Below, piece by piece: positions 36,401 to 49,981 of a stretch of DNA of 64,000 nt. How positions within the stretch are numbered: position 1 is the first letter of the stretch; every line of letters starts with the position of its first letter. The position numbers and the translations under genes are program-made. Where the stretch lies: contig CP034992.1 in the NCBI GenBank assembly GCA_004026145.2, positions 5,096,993 through 5,160,992 on the forward strand, in the 5' to 3' direction. This DNA comes from Takifugu bimaculatus. Taxonomy: Eukaryota; Chordata; Actinopteri; Tetraodontiformes; Tetraodontidae. The notes below the pieces were generated by a model that did not search any database, was not told the DNA's origin, and worked only from the letters and a program-made list of their open reading frames with translations.

Positions 36401-39240
36401 AAAGAGCACGTTTTAGCCAAGATTCTACAGCAAAATACAAACTCCCTGCTCCAATCACTTACATAATAAATTCATCTGCGGTGTTAAATCAGTGCGAAAC
36501 ATGTTCAAAAGTGGGATTTCAGGTGAGTGGTAGCACTAAGGTCGGTAGACTTTCCTTGACTTACCATGGTGTCGCGGCTGTTGGTGGCCGTTCCAGTGCA
36601 CTTGCCGATGATTTTTTCGAGGCATCTCTTGTGGATCGCTGCATTGCATTCTGGGCGACACGTGCAAATCAAAACATTAGAGACATTCTGGAGGGTAAAC
36701 GTGATTTTAAATACCGATGGTTTGAGACACTCACGCTTGCACTTGTATCCTTGCTTGTTGAATCCCCTAAAAAGAAGAAATAGTTGATTAATAATTTTGT
36801 AAAGGAGAGATGACGCTGTAGCTGAAGGTGCTCTGGTTCACCAAGTTTGAAGACAACATGACAGGCCGTGTGGGTTTTCCTGAGACAGTGACTCATTCTC
36901 ATAATAGTGGCAATACTGTTGTTTCGACTATTTCCAACTCCCCCCGCAGATCGCTCCTCTGGGAACGCTGGAGCTGCAACTAATTGGGCTTTCGAAATCT
37001 CTCTTGGGAGGGCTGGCATGCTTTTATTGGTTAACTGATATTTTTGCCCATTTGTTATTTTACCAAACACACAGTGTGTGACAGCACAAATGGTGTGTAA
37101 TTATTAAAGCTATGCCAGCGGCTTCTAAATATAAACACAGCTGACGGTAATAACAATGTAGAGTAAAAACTGTCTTCTTATAACTGGAAATTACCATCAC
37201 AGTGTCTTTTCTGCGCTGGAAAGATGATGGACGTCAAAGTCAACTCTCTGTGTGAACACAACAACAACAACAACAACAACATCATAAGGCCACAAACGGT
37301 AGGACTCTTACCATAGAAATTCTTTGCAGACGGAGCAGAAGGTGGGCTGGGCAAAGAAGGTGGCGGTGAACTGGTGATTCCTCATTAAATGAATCTTTGG
37401 CTGCTTGAAGGCTCCTCTCCTCCTGTTGAGGGTTGTGACTCCATCCTCAAGAATAACCCTTGTGGATGACTTACTGGCAGCTGATAAACACCAAATTTAA
37501 ACAAATAAACAACAAATTTTATATTTCCTTTTCTTCCGTTTTGCTGGAACACTGTGGCAGCTTTGTAGAGCAAAAATGTTTTTAAAATGCATTTTCTTAC
37601 TGTAATCTACCTTTAAATGCACAGTGAAATTAAAGCCCCAAAAGGATCTGGACCAGTCATCTGTTACAACCACAAAGAATTCAGAGCCCCATTAGCCTGA
37701 GAAAGGGGCCACGGCTACACAAAGAAAAAAATGCCATCTTGGATAAGCAGGTCCCACTGACGCAAGTCAACTGGTTGGGGTCAAATGTCACAACAGGCAG
37801 AGAAAAGAGGTGTGAGAGGTAAACCAATGGGCAGAGACCCTTCAAGAATCGGGGGGAGGTGGGGAGGGGGCAGGAAAACAGTAGCTGCTAAGGAGACAAG
37901 TGACACACAAGGAAAACCTTTGGAAAAATGATGAGGCCAGAGATAAGTTAACTTCCTCTCTGCCATCCGTCTGACAGATGTTTATGTTTGGATGACACTT
38001 CAGTGAGCCGGGCCAGGAAAGTGGGAGTGAGACAGAGGGCCAGACGGCTAACAGGGACGGGGGAGGCAGACGGCGCTAAGGCCCGTTCACACGTGCCTAA
38101 AAATACTGCAGGCTGCTTTCAGAAAGGCTGTGTGGGAGGGAGCTGATAGAGCCCCTTTATGACATTACACTACCTCCCCTCTAATCCCAACAGTGCTGCT
38201 ACTAACCGCCCCCCCCCCAATCTCATCCAAACCATTAAGCCTCTCTCTCTCTACTTTATTAAGCAAATAAAGGCAGAAATACGATTCCAAACACTATATG
38301 CTTGTGGCTGCCTAAGAAGACTTGAGAAACTCAAAGATAAACTTGACATGGGCCACACCTATAAGCTAACAAGCTCAGCAAGAGATATGTCTCCAGCAAA
38401 CAGACTGAGCTTTGACTTAAGGGTTAAAGTAGCAGAAAGCAAGAACTTTACTACAGAGAGGTTTGCTCAAGTACGACAATTCCACACCAGCTGACATGTA
38501 AAATTGTGCCTCCTACAGCAAGGAAGGTTAAAGTACTTGCCAGTAGAGGGCATTACATGTCCACCTTAAAGAAAGTTTCTTTGCCAACTTGAAACTGAAG
38601 GAGGGGCAAATGGTGTTACTCGCATTACTGGGGAGTGCCGTCAACATTCCCTGGTGGTCTAGTGGTTAGGATTCGGCGCTCTCACCGCCGCGGCCCGGGT
38701 TCGATTCCCGGTCAGGGAACATATTTTTTATCTAAACATTATTTACACTTCTAAGGACATTTACCTGTATCGCTGTCTTCCAAGAAGAACTGCACAGCAA
38801 AGAGGACCTGCCCCGAGGGGTGAAGGTCCACCCAGACCTCTGGTTGACTATTGGTCTTGGATTTTTTGCAGCTTTCTGCCAGTACAGACACACCCAGCGT
38901 CGCCTTGGCCAGAGGCTCCTCGGTGTTCTGCATTAGGATCACTTCCAGCACCCGCCCCTCGTAAATGTGGGCATCGAAAGTTGATTGCCAGGGTGGAAAC
39001 ATGGTGGGCTTCCTCTGGACTAAGGTCTTCCCTCGTTCTGAGAAACAAGACTGAATTTGTAATTTACCTGCACGAGCCAAGATGAAGATGTTGATAGACA
39101 GAATTCAAGGCCTGACATGAGGGTTCCATACCTGTGCTGACAGACTCCTTCATCTTGATAGCACAGATGGGAGGCTCAGACAGTGGAGGGAGGTCACCCA
39201 TCTTATAAGCATTTAAGGCGATGCGCAGGAAGGGTGCCAT
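33405..39240 (-). CDS. prkcd: Protein kinase C delta
   Basis: Novel-type, calcium-independent, diacylglycerol-activated Ser/Thr kinase. Sixteen coding exons on the minus strand: 39240-39132, 39037-38765, 37480-37312, 36766-36735, 36650-36565, 36350-36221, 36126-36026, 35938-35854, 35715-35597, 35239-35066, 34973-34882, 34792-34730, 34642-34504, 34319-34131, 33804-33675, 33563-33405. About 682 residues after allowing for one extra base (human is 676). Domains: C2-like (MAPFLRIALNAY, about 1-125), C1A about 165-215, C1B about 237-287, kinase about 355-610. The kinase shows GKGSFG, the catalytic lysine in FFAVKILKK, YRDLKLDN, DFG and activation-loop RATTFCGTPDY. The turn motif (RLSHGD) and hydrophobic motif (GFSFVNP) are kept in the last exon. 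Exon 15 is 130 nt instead of 129: one extra base near 33690 breaks the frame at EPP|FKPKV. A tRNA-Glu lies in intron 2. Fish often carry two prkcd paralogues; which one this is, is unknown. Confidence 0.94.
33686..33694 (-). other. Apparent +1 frameshift in prkcd exon 15
   Basis: On the minus strand the frame reads ...EKREVEPP and then needs one base dropped from CCTCCAGTTCAAG to continue FKPKV|KSPSD, as in every PKC-delta. With the base dropped, exon 15 is 129 nt and joins the last exon in phase 0. Without it, the whole C-terminal tail would be lost. Confidence 0.85.
37259..37281. repeat. (CAA)n repeat
   Basis: Eight CAA/ACA trinucleotides in prkcd intron 3, next to the exon 3 donor. Confidence 0.85.
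38648..38719 (+). tRNA. tRNA-Glu (CTC), copy 2
   Basis: Identical over 72 nt to the gene at 10163, with a T run (ATTTTTTA) directly downstream. It lies in prkcd intron 2, antisense to the host, ending 45 bp from the exon 2 donor at 38765. The flanks are unrelated to those of the other copies. Confidence 0.97.
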
Positions 39241-39264
39241 ATTGACCACTCACCTAAAGATTAC
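39241..39264 (-). other. prkcd: 5' UTR part of prkcd exon carrying the start codon
   Basis: On the minus strand an acceptor (GTCTTCCAG) lies at 39265 and up, followed by 24 nt of leader before the start codon. This implies an upstream non-coding exon. Confidence 0.55.
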
Positions 39265-39293
39265 CTGGAAGACAGAGACACATTTAGAACATT

Positions 39294-39396
39294 CTCACAC
39301 ACTCTCTCACACACACTCTCTCACACTCTCTCTCACACACACTCTCTCACACACACACACTCTCTCACACACACACACTACACACACACACACACT
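39294..39396. repeat. (CA)n/(CACTCT)n complex simple repeat
   Basis: Alternating CACACA and CTCTCT blocks, about 100 bp, close to the prkcd start exon. Confidence 0.9.
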
Positions 39397-39829
39397 CTTA
39401 GAGTGCTGCACAAAAAGAGAGAAGGAAGCAGGACATTCTGTGGTAATGGAACAGGAACTTCAGTTGTTAAAAGTTTCCAAGTCCAGACAATTTTGGAGAC
39501 AACCTGCCTATGTCTGGTAATTCCAAACTGAGCACATAGATGAGCGAATGACACAGAAATGAAATGAAAACAGCTACACTTGCAATAACCCCAAAAACGC
39601 CTTTCCAGAAAGGAGCATGTCATTATAACCTAATCTTGTTTACAATTTACACAAAATCAGCAGATAACGCAGCAAAAATTTATTAAACGATGAAAGATGA
39701 AACTCTAAAAAAACTGTTTGACACTCGTGAATCTCCCTCAGAAACGCATCTCATAAGATCAGTTTTTCCATAAATTCATCCATTCGGGGTTAAAAATCAG
39801 GGTCATAGGGGAAGGTCCTGGATTCTAGC

Positions 39830-39925
39830 CTAGCAGCCACTGGAAATTCAGAACCTCCAATCAAGCTAGGATGTCTTTGGGCTCTGGGAGGAACCCACAC
39901 AGACACCGGGAGAACATGTAACCTT
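39830..39925 (+). repeat. Possible interspersed repeat fragment
   Basis: The phrase GGGAGGAACCCACACAGACA followed by CCGGGAGAACATG resembles a motif common in fish interspersed repeats. Only this short stretch is recognisable, and the family cannot be named from the sequence. Confidence 0.35.
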
Positions 39926-40967
39926 GTGTCCATCTCAATCAAACCAGTACCTTTCTGTTACGAGACAAAGGCGTTGACCGCAGTCAGTTCTATTACGCAA
40001 AAACCACGAGTCAGTTGTAAAGACAATGATGTAATTTCCTGCCTTTGTTTTTTTTTATTTATACAAAAAGTATCCCTAAGTGAAGCTGATGCTGTTCACA
40101 TTTCCTCAAAGATGTTACTTTGAAACTTGCTTCAGATTTGGTCATCACCACCATGACTGGGTAAGTAAAATGTGAAACACCGTCATCCTGTGATCCGGCT
40201 ATAGGACGCAACTCTCCCAGCGTGCAAACAGCCACAGAACGGTTCCTGCTGCAATAATCATTCATTCATGAAGACTTAAGCCCTGTTTGTGCTCATGCTC
40301 GGCTTATGGCAAACATCATGAGGTCCCCAGTGACTGCGTGCTGTGACACACATGTATGTGCCTCCTGATCCGGACCGCTTGAGCAGGGAGTGACATGGAA
40401 TATTGAATCTGGGAGACAGGGCAGTATTGTCCTAAAGACGCCTGTACCTGCCAGGGAAGCATGTGTTCCTGCTTTTTTTTTAATCTTAAAATGAGGCAGC
40501 GTAGCAGTACAACGTGTTAGTGTGAGGGTCCCTCAGGTGTGAATGTGTGACATTGTATTAACATGCGCAGCAGGATGAAAATCCTTGATACGATCAGCCT
40601 CAGGATGTGGCGTCTGCGTTGGAAGGAAGAGTTCACACGGGTGTTGACAAATCCTTTAGTTGTTCTACAAATGCTATTAAGACAAGTATGGATAAATTAC
40701 TTTTTTAAACACAGGCACACATTGGCAGCCGGGCTTTGGTACATACAAAAAGAGCCTTGTTTCCCCAGAGAGAGTGGAAAAAATGAGCACATACAAGTGG
40801 GTTAAGGGGTGGGCGAGTAAACCTGGGTAAGAAGTGAGGCAGGCCGGCAAACAGCATGCAGAAGCATTAAAGCTGTAGCTTTACCTTCATAAGGTTTCAG
40901 AGAAATGATTAAATCCAGTTTGTGAGCTTTTGCCAGGGGCAGAACGAAGGTTCCAGAAAATCACAAC

Positions 40968-40987
40968 TCTGTGTGTGTGTGCCTGTG

Positions 40988-41053
<66 letters not shown>
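40968..41053. repeat. (TG)n microsatellite
   Basis: About 40 TG units with one interruption (GCCTGTGCC) near its start. One of the two longest dinucleotide arrays in the window. Confidence 0.95.
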
Positions 41054-41055
<2 letters not shown>

Positions 41056-44000
41056 AACTGTGTTACATTAGACTGGAACATGTTATTAAATGTCATTATC
41101 TCTGGCATGCAAACGACACATTACCTTTGCCACATTTCTGGAGTCGAGGCCGTAACAATCCATGCATTTGACTCCACCAACTACCAGTATTCAATCATCA
41201 CATCCCGGTGTCAGACATCAACATTCATGATGCTGGCAGTTTTGAATGATGATGGACGACAGTTATAGGGGACAGGCAAAGCAAGCTCACTGATGCAAAA
41301 CAGGTCAAAAGAATGTCTTTGACTAATGGAGGTGTTACAGTGGAAGAAGTGAACGGGCAGGTCCAGCAGGTCAGGGAGCCTCTGTCTGGGAACCTTGTAT
41401 CACAGACCTGAACACTGACGGGGGCAATTTCACAGTTTCATCACATTATCCCGATAATAGATTCACGATGTTGGACAGGCGGGATTCCACAACTACAAAA
41501 TAACAAAACAAAATTGACAGAAGTGTGAAGTCGGGTCAGTACTGATGGTGCCTTGATAAACTCCCATTAGATGTTGCATTCCAGACATTTCACCGCCCAG
41601 TTGTTTGTTTTTTTCAGATCTTGCTATTCAGGTGAGGTCTTTTAGCTGGATATTTTAGCTGGATTGTTCTACTTTTCTCCCTCCTTGTTTTAATTTATTC
41701 TTCCAGACAGATTGTTCTGAGGTCCCAATAAATGAGGACTGTGAAAACAATGAAGGAAATGTTAGATTTTCCACATTACATGTCACCATGTTCGGAGTTT
41801 TTTTTTTTTTTTTTTTATTTAATAGCTATTTTGTATTATTGAAACAAGATATAAATGGAAAATGTGGCCAGTCAAGGAAATCCCCGGCTGCATAATCAAG
41901 CAGCTGTAGATGGCTGGATTCCATTTGGCTGCTTAAGTTTCAGGGAGTGCATGTGTTTGTTTTTCCATAAAAATGATGACTCAAAAATATCTGTTGTGAT
42001 GCTCCAGGCATCAGTGGAACTGATTAGACCCAATTTGTTGCTTTTTCAAGTATGCAAACATTACAGATGATGAAGCTTTCTGCAGTATTCTGGATAAATC
42101 TGTACAGCAAAGGCAATGATGAGCTTTCTGACCACTGAATCCGAAGGCTTTTCATTTGAAATGGAGTAAAAATGGTTTTATCTACATTTACTGCACATTA
42201 TTCCAGAGAAACTTCAATCCTTTCCAAACCTGTGACAGATGAACTAAGGTAGGTAGGAAGGAAACTACTACATTGAGAACACATCTGATAACAAATACTG
42301 ATTTCATCCACTTTAATTTCATGAATAAATAATGATAAGAAACACATTCATTTAAATGAAAAGCAGATTTTGTATCTATCCTGGTCAGAAAACACTCGGT
42401 TAGACGACTGCAAGACAGTTTGTACATCAGCCCATTCTCTGTCCTCTGCTAGACAGACAGTGGCAAAGAGAGGACTTCAAGGTCAAGTGAAAAGCCACAA
42501 AGGTCAAAGAGAGACCCAGAAGAACCCGTCTGGAGCTCAGCTAGTCAGTGTGGTTAAAAACAGCTGAGCAAACAGGCTCCACGCAATCATGATGAACCTC
42601 ATGAAGTGTGCTCACATTCACCGAGGCAGCGTTAATAACCCCGTCTAACATTATGAAAACCCTCTTTATGATGGCTGCCTATTCGGACTGGAAATCGAAC
42701 AATGGCGATGGAAAAGAGTGTTCGTGCTGACCCCGTTTATCATCAGGAGTCTCATTTTCCTTGCCTGACACATACTGGACTCACACAAAGTAAACAGCTG
42801 TATTTATGCAGAGATCTTTTTGCAAACTTCGACATAAAATGACGAACATTAAGTCAAGAACGCCACCGACTGCATATATTCGACAAACAAAACTGCCTAC
42901 TGATTTCTGTGCAGAGGCAACATCTGACGAAAAGCTTGTGACCGTAAAGTAACGATCTTTAATGTAATATAGTTCATTTTAGCTAAATTAACATTGCATA
43001 CTTTGAGTGAAAGACAACGAAAAGGAGGCAAGTGATGAAAATTTCATATTAGCATACACACCAAACTTTGAACAAAGCAACCTTTTATGGATCTCCATGG
43101 AGACCAGTTTGGCTTATATTTAGTGAACTAAGTTAATGTTGAACCTGCCTCCAACATGACACAGATATGCGCGTACACACACATTATGGAAAGAGCCACA
43201 ATACCTGTATTTAAACAGAAAACAATGGATACCAGGTTATTGTTTAATGCTGTGCTACTCATACACACGTAGCAGCTTACAGTGAAAGCGGGAAAAAAGT
43301 GAAGAATAATGCGGGACAGAGCTCAGGTTTTCTGGTGCAAGGTCAAAAGGGAGTCGTTGATATACATTTCAGTGATAAATGGGGACTTTAATTTTAGATT
43401 CTACCTTGATTTGACCTTAATGCAGATCATTGTGAGCAGGAAAACATCGCCTCAGCATGTGCATGGACAGTGGTGTACATTTCTGCATTTGTGTGCCATT
43501 CAGGCTCAACTAAGGGCTGAATAAACCAGCAGGAGGGCTGCAGCTGTGACAGTGAGACAGAGAAAGGTGGCAAAAGAGACCAAACACATGCAGTGAGACA
43601 AATGACTACTACAGCCACAGCAGGCGCTTGAACAAAAAAGTCACATTTTTGAACTACTGGATCGTTCTTGTGCTTTTTTTTTGATACTGTTGGTGTTAAA
43701 TTATGTTACTGCCTCTACAACTATACCAAAATGTAGATAATCTTCAAAATACATATCTGTAGTCCACAGAGATGTCTCTGTCCATGACTTGGTTACCAAG
43801 GTTATAATCATGCACATAACACTTTAGCACAGTATGAGTTGACGTAGCAGCACTGCTGGAGGTTTAGAGCAGATCTTAACTGAAGAATAAACCAAGCTAA
43901 GCAGAGCGTACATCCGGAAAATAGTTCAATAAGCTGGATGCTAACACTTGCTAATGGATATACAACTCTGCAGCCATGATTATATGATCACTCATTTAAG

Positions 44001-45029
44001 TGCACTCTCTCGGAATAAGATTACAGTTGCTACAATGTCTGTTTGCGCATTTAAAGGCTCTGCTAATATCACCTAGCAACCGATTCAGCTCGTCTGCTGC
44101 TACAGCAACACCGCTCACAGGGCAGCCTCAGCACTGCACAGATACAGCGGTGACGTGTGGCGCGCCGCTGAAACTTTTGCAAAATATTTTAATGCATTCC
44201 ACTCTATCCTTGGGTTGCACATGCAGCTATTTAATCAGATCTATTGAATCAGTTTGAAACCACCAGAGTGTGTAACATGCTTGCAACAGCCTCCCAACTG
44301 TCAGCCGCCAGCTTGTTTTTGTTGCTGCGACCGCATTGTGTTTTAAGAATGTGGGAGGTTCCATCAGTCATCATACAGACCCCCTTCGGGAAAGGTGATA
44401 AACAGCACAGACGTTACACAAGGCAAAACCCGAAGCTCACAATTCCTGGACCTACCTGGCATCCATTGTAAGGCTTTAATGGAGAATCAATTGATCCATC
44501 TTTCTCAAGGGGACTGATTGACAAAGGTGCAGCATTTTGTGTTACACCTCTGTGGAGACACACTTCCCTCTGCAGAAGCACTGTTGGTGCTGCTGCTGAG
44601 TCTGACACAGAAGCATATAGAAATCTCCCTAAAGATGACTAATGTCAGCCAGTGAGTGCAGGCCAAGTTAATCATCATCAGTATTTGTGGCTCTGAAGAC
44701 AAGCTGAGCCAACATTAGGTGAACCAGGTGTAATAAACCAGTAGTTCCACCTGTTGTCAGTTTTTCTGTAGGAAAACAGTTTAAATGTCCTGCCTGAATT
44801 AAGGTGCGTTTGAGTAACAATGAATCAAAACATGCTTAAACTTAAAAACGTTTTTGCACGAACCGAAACCAATTCCAATTTGAGGTTAGAGCGTTTTAAC
44901 AGGGATCTTGATGAGCTTGTGCTTCCATAAATGACCGTTGACTTCACTCGGTCTCTGACACATCTGCACTGTTTTTAGTTCTGCCGACCTTTAATAACAT
45001 AGGCGGCCAAATTGAATCCTTAAGCCATC

Positions 45030-45540
45030 CAACAATAACCTCTGACCCGGGACGGAAATTTGCGGCACCTGCGATGTCAGCCGAGGTTTGCGGTAGACGT
45101 TTGCATCTGGATGAGGCCAAAAACGGACCCAAAAAGTCCGTTCAGAAGCCATTAAAGTCGTCCCTCGGTCCCCGAGGCGGTAACCAGTGTCGCTCCCTCA
45201 ACTTTCCAGCAACCTCACGCACTTCCCGCAGCGAACAACTTGAAGCGCTCCCGCACAAACTTACTTCTGCCGCCGAGCAGGGAAAAGGCTTGTCGGTAGG
45301 GACCCGGTTTTGCACTCCGAACCGCGGCTTTTCCGGAGGTTCGCCTTCGAAACGCTCAGATTAAGGAAGTGAAGTGTTCCAGGCGGCCGCCGCGCGTCTC
45401 TTCCCGCGAGTCCGCGCAGCCGCTGCGTCTATATGGCGGCGCGCGGGGCCGGGTCGCCGTGTGACGTCATCCAGGTGAAATCCCAGCCCGGTGCGCGCGA
45501 ACGGCCGAATGGAAAAGCGCGTGGAACGACAGTCTCCAGG
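45030..45540 (-). promoter_or_regulatory. CpG island, likely prkcd promoter with CRE
   Basis: Strongly CpG-rich block with GGCGGCGCGC-type sequence and a perfect palindromic cAMP response element TGACGTCA at 45462-45469. On the minus strand a consensus donor (GCAGAA|GTAAGT) at 45264/45265 would end a non-coding first exon of about 150 nt, to be spliced to the acceptor at 39265 of prkcd. No start codon exon of another gene was found nearby. Linking it to prkcd is inference. Confidence 0.55.
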
Positions 45541-48500
45541 AATGCTTTGGAAGACGAAAACGACTCTTGACTTATCTTTAACTTTAATGACGCCGGCACA
45601 TAAAAGCGTTTGCTAATGATTTGGATTCAGCAGGTGTTAATCTGAGGTTAAAGTATATCAGCCCGGGGTTGCTTTTCATTGATTTTATTTTAAAATGACT
45701 TTGCTTTCTTTACAATGCGAATATTTTTTTATTTAGTATTGCGGCGCAATATAGTTGTCAACATTAGAACATGGTCAAGAGTAAAAATCTACAAAAGTTT
45801 CAAGTCACGTAGAGGAAGACGGATGCATCGGAAACACACACATTTGTTACTAATCTCATCAGCTTCTATTAAAAAACGTCACTACACAATCATGTTACAC
45901 CCCCCTCATAGACACATTTATCCCACATTAAGTAGAAACTCTGTAAATATTTGAGTTATATTTTGTTTTGCAGGTGTGGGAAAGCTATTTAAACTTGATC
46001 TTCCCACTAGGCACAGAACATATTAACCTGGTTTTGGCTAATGAAAATTTAGTATCAGGACTAGGGAGGCTGGACTGGTTTGCGTGTGTCAGAGTGTGTG
46101 TGTCTGTCCCCTGTATTTCCAGTTGCTGTTGCCACTCCCTGAACTTGGCGTTTGCTTCAGGTATTCTGAATTTGAATCTCTACTCACGCACACACACACA
46201 CACACACACACACAGATTTACTTCACACATTCATTTAATGAGGGCAGTAAATTAGAAAATCATTGCAGTGTTTATGTTCCAACTGGCCTTTGCATTTCTA
46301 TACCGGCTCTGCCCGTAGCACCTAAACACTCCCGCTCCAGCTCTCCCACACAAAGCACAGAGGTCCACGTGGTGCTGAGTCACCAGCCCCCACCCACCAA
46401 AAACTCCATGGATATAAGAAGTGAGCTGGAAAGTTTAGAAGGCGACAGGTCCTACAGGGCTATTTATAGCCTCTGGAAGGGTGTGACGTATAGGTAACAG
46501 TGGCTCGGCTGGATGGAGCCAATCTATACTGATCTGAAAACAAACATAATATTCTGTCATGTCATGTAGCATCACAACCTGCCTTATTCTTTAGGTACAC
46601 AGCACCATTACAACCATGGCCTGCCTGGATGTACTTTATTTTATTATCTGGCAAGTTGCACAAAAAGAAATTCCACCCATCCAAGGTAGTTTTCTCTGTC
46701 AACTGGACAGTTCTGAACTGAAGAACTGAAGAAGCCTTCTGGATAGAAGGCGAAACGTCTTCAAGAGAAGAAACCCAGTCCAGTTGACAGAGAAAACTAC
46801 CTTGGATACAATGACCTGGATGACTGAGAATTTACACAGACAAATTCCACCCATCCAATCGCCTCAACTGCAGCAGCTGTGACAGGTTCATACTTGGGTG
46901 ACCAGCTCACGTATTCATTGCTTTTCATTCAGCCTGGGCACTCAGGTTCAACAGGAACTACATGAAATCTCCCTGATATGAGCAAGCAAAATCTCGTGCC
47001 AGCAGGAACAAACACACCAGTCTGATGTCACCAGTTACGTACCGGTGACTCAATCAGTTTTTCCGTGAAGTGTTCCGGAAACACACAAAGGTCTCTGGAG
47101 CTTGTCGGAATTCACTTTGACTGCTTATTATTTTTGCAACTTTGCTGACTTCACTGGTGTTGTCTGCGGCTGATGAGAGGAGCAGACAGACTGGCTGGGA
47201 GGCCGCGAACATCCTGAAATTAGGAGAAAAACGGTCCTTTCATCATGAGACATGCAGGAGAATCAATCTGCCTTCTTCAAAATGTCCTGTTTTCAATCTT
47301 CTTCCGTCGCTTTTGCTTGTTCTCACTTCCTTTTTCCTTATTCATGAATCAACACAAGTAACTTCAGCTCTACACTGAATAACCCCCACGTGCTGTCGGG
47401 AAAGCATTAATAAAACCGTAAAGGTTCCTGTACCCTGACTTGTAATGTTGTAAAACGTCAGATTACCACAATAGTTTTATGATATCACTTATAACTGTGT
47501 AACTGGTTCTCCCATGGATAAACAAATTAAGGTTATCACTTTGACTGGGTGTTTACCTCCCAACAGCTTTCGTGGAGGCTCTACCTGGATAATGTTCAGA
47601 TCATGGAAGTATTTGATTTTTTTTTGCCGTTGCAGGGTGACGAACATGACCTCTGAACTAATCCTGTGTTCAAGGAAATGCCAGTTCCCTTCTTGTGACG
47701 ATACTGAAACTGAACATAAAAGGCTGTCGGCTGAGACATACAGGCTTTCATCGCGCTGTGCTGAAGGGTGCGTGCTTGGCTTTTTTACTGGGAAAAGATG
47801 TGCAGCGGTCAGGTGCCTGAAGGAAATTTCACTCCCTCTCTCTCGTTAGTTCAAATATTGTGCCACTGACACCCCAGAGATCACTTATGTGGAACAACCT
47901 GAATTGTTTTATGTTCTGCCATTTGACTGACATGAAATCTATTCCTTTTTTCCCCAACTGGGAAACATTTGCTGGTCTTGATCTTAGCGGCCACGTTGAT
48001 CAGTGAGCGAGTATAATTGGCTATAGTTAAGCGTGCTGTCCTGGTAATAACAAAACAAACCCACACCCTCTGTCCTTTCCTTTAAAGCCAATCAGATCAG
48101 TCCTGCTTCGCTTCACTTAGCAGTCGTATCTGAAATACAGAGAATTAGGTCAAAGTGTTTTGTGCAGTCACTCTGTCCTTAAATTTTCATGACAGGCTCT
48201 GCTTCCCTAGTCATGGTCTGCTGCTGTCTGGCTGTTTTGGTGGTGTACGCATCTTTGGTATAACTAATTAACTTATCCAAAAGGGGCTCGTGTTACCCCA
48301 CAGTCTGACTGCGGCTGGGAGATCAAGAATCTACATCAAAGAGTGGCTGTCTACTCCTCATTCCCTCTGGCTGCAAACAAATACTTCATTTTCATTTGAC
48401 TTAAAATTAGGATCAAACAATTTATTTTAAATCAATAAAATGCGTGGATTTCTGAGAGTTCTGTACATTAAACTTCAGGCCAATGACGCACATAACGCTG

Positions 48501-49981
48501 CTGGTGTTTGTATGTGTTGCCCTCTTTTGCGGAAACGTGCACTATGGAAGCTGTCAGAAAACAGATTTGTTTGTGGTCTGTAAGTAGTTGGGTGTTTCTG
48601 TCCCCTGCTGGACAAAATGAGACACTTCACTAGAGACACACTTCAATCTGGTTTGTTTTTTATGAACACCGGACAAACACAGGTGTTTTATGCAATGCAC
48701 AAAATCAACTGTGACTGTAGGCCTCTTTGTAGGGGAGTTTATTTTTATATTTGCATCTATATACATCAAGATTTACAATGCACTTTAAGCAAGAGGTACA
48801 GTCCATAATATCACAGGTATGGCACATAAGAAACAGGTAGAAAAGATTAGACCGTATTTTGAGAAACTTGTGTGTTTTACATATAATCATGTGACAGCTC
48901 ACTTGTGCAGCTGCACTCTGAAATAAGCAAGTCCAAGTCCAGTGTATTCCCTAATACTAAAGACAGGAGTGGCAGTAGATTTATTTCAGCACTTTCATCA
49001 AAGTAGTTAAAATATGATATTATCCAGCAGCAAGTACAATATGGACAGCATTAATATCCATTAATAAAGGTGGCACAAGTACAGTGCTGCAACTGAAATG
49101 TACAAAATGAAGAGTAAATTGCCACCATGGCCTCTCAAGACAACAGTAGTACAGTACTGTGATAACAAAAGTCAAACATTGGGTACATTTTCATTTCAGG
49201 CACATTCATCATTGACTACAGACTGTGTTGAATTTCGAATTCAACTGAAGAAACTCAGATGGCACATTACGGGGCATTCCGTTGTAGATTCTAACACTCC
49301 ACAAGAATAATTTACACAGCATGATGCTTAAAACTTCTTCAGCACTTGAAGATTCACCATTCCTATACAGATGCAGCCTATACTTCACAATATATATTCA
49401 GAAAAGCGTGTTTCTCTAAAACGATCGACAATATTTTCCATTTAGGTATGAATACAACTACTGAGCCCAGTCTATAGATATGTTTTAGAAAAGTCATTTG
49501 ACATTCATTAAGCAACACAACATTGAGAATGCGCTGTATACCTGTTTTTGTGTGCGTGTCTCTGTGAGTGTGTTTGATAATCCAGTGGAACCTCTGAAAA
49601 AAAGGCACAAATTGCAGCAAAGCTTGTTTCTTTTTAACAAAATGGAACTGGAGAACATTCCTGTATCAGCCATTGTAAAAAGGTTAAAATTGAGGGGGAG
49701 GGTTTATTTTTAAATGAAACATTTAAAGAAACAACATATTTATAATATTGAATATGTCCACAGTAATGAGGAACAGTGAGAGTTCCTTTGACCTCTGAGC
49801 ATGTTGGGAGCATTAAATCCTTGCATTTTATCCTATGTAGCATCTGTTGCTCCATCTCCAGATGCTGGGAACCATTAAACTGAGCATATTCCACAGCTGG
49901 TCATGTGATGCAAACCTCCTGATGTGAGTCCTGATGCAGCAGGTAGTATTGTTGTGCTTTCAGGGAGTTTGGAGCCAGATG
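45541..49981. other. Intergenic region between prkcd promoter and fgd5 3' end
   Basis: No coding exon recognised. It holds a (CA)n at about 46188-46215, a small inverted-repeat element at 46679-46807 and, towards 49981, the expected fgd5 3' UTR on the minus strand (candidate reverse AATAAA near 48738). Open frames are short and without resemblance to known families. Confidence 0.5.
46679..46845. mobile_element. Small element bounded by perfect 29-bp inverted repeats
   Basis: Positions 46679-46707 and 46779-46807 are exact reverse complements over 29 nt (left arm starts ATCCAAGGTAGTTTTC). The 71-nt centre contains CTGAAGAAGCCTTCTGGAT and GGCGAAACGTCTTC, motifs I remember from an abundant fish repeat, as is the tail ATGACCTGGATGACTGAGAA. 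It probably is a non-autonomous foldback or MITE-like copy; no coding capacity. Confidence 0.6.

Larger units (their letters stand above)
39265..45264 (-). other. Probable first intron of prkcd
   Basis: About 6 kb with no coding exon recognised on either strand. Contains a (CACTCT/CA) repeat at 39294-39396, a repeat-like segment near 39830-39925, a long (TG)n at 40968-41053 and a T run near 41799-41818. The assignment as intron depends on the CpG-island promoter at 45.3 kb belonging to prkcd. Confidence 0.5.
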
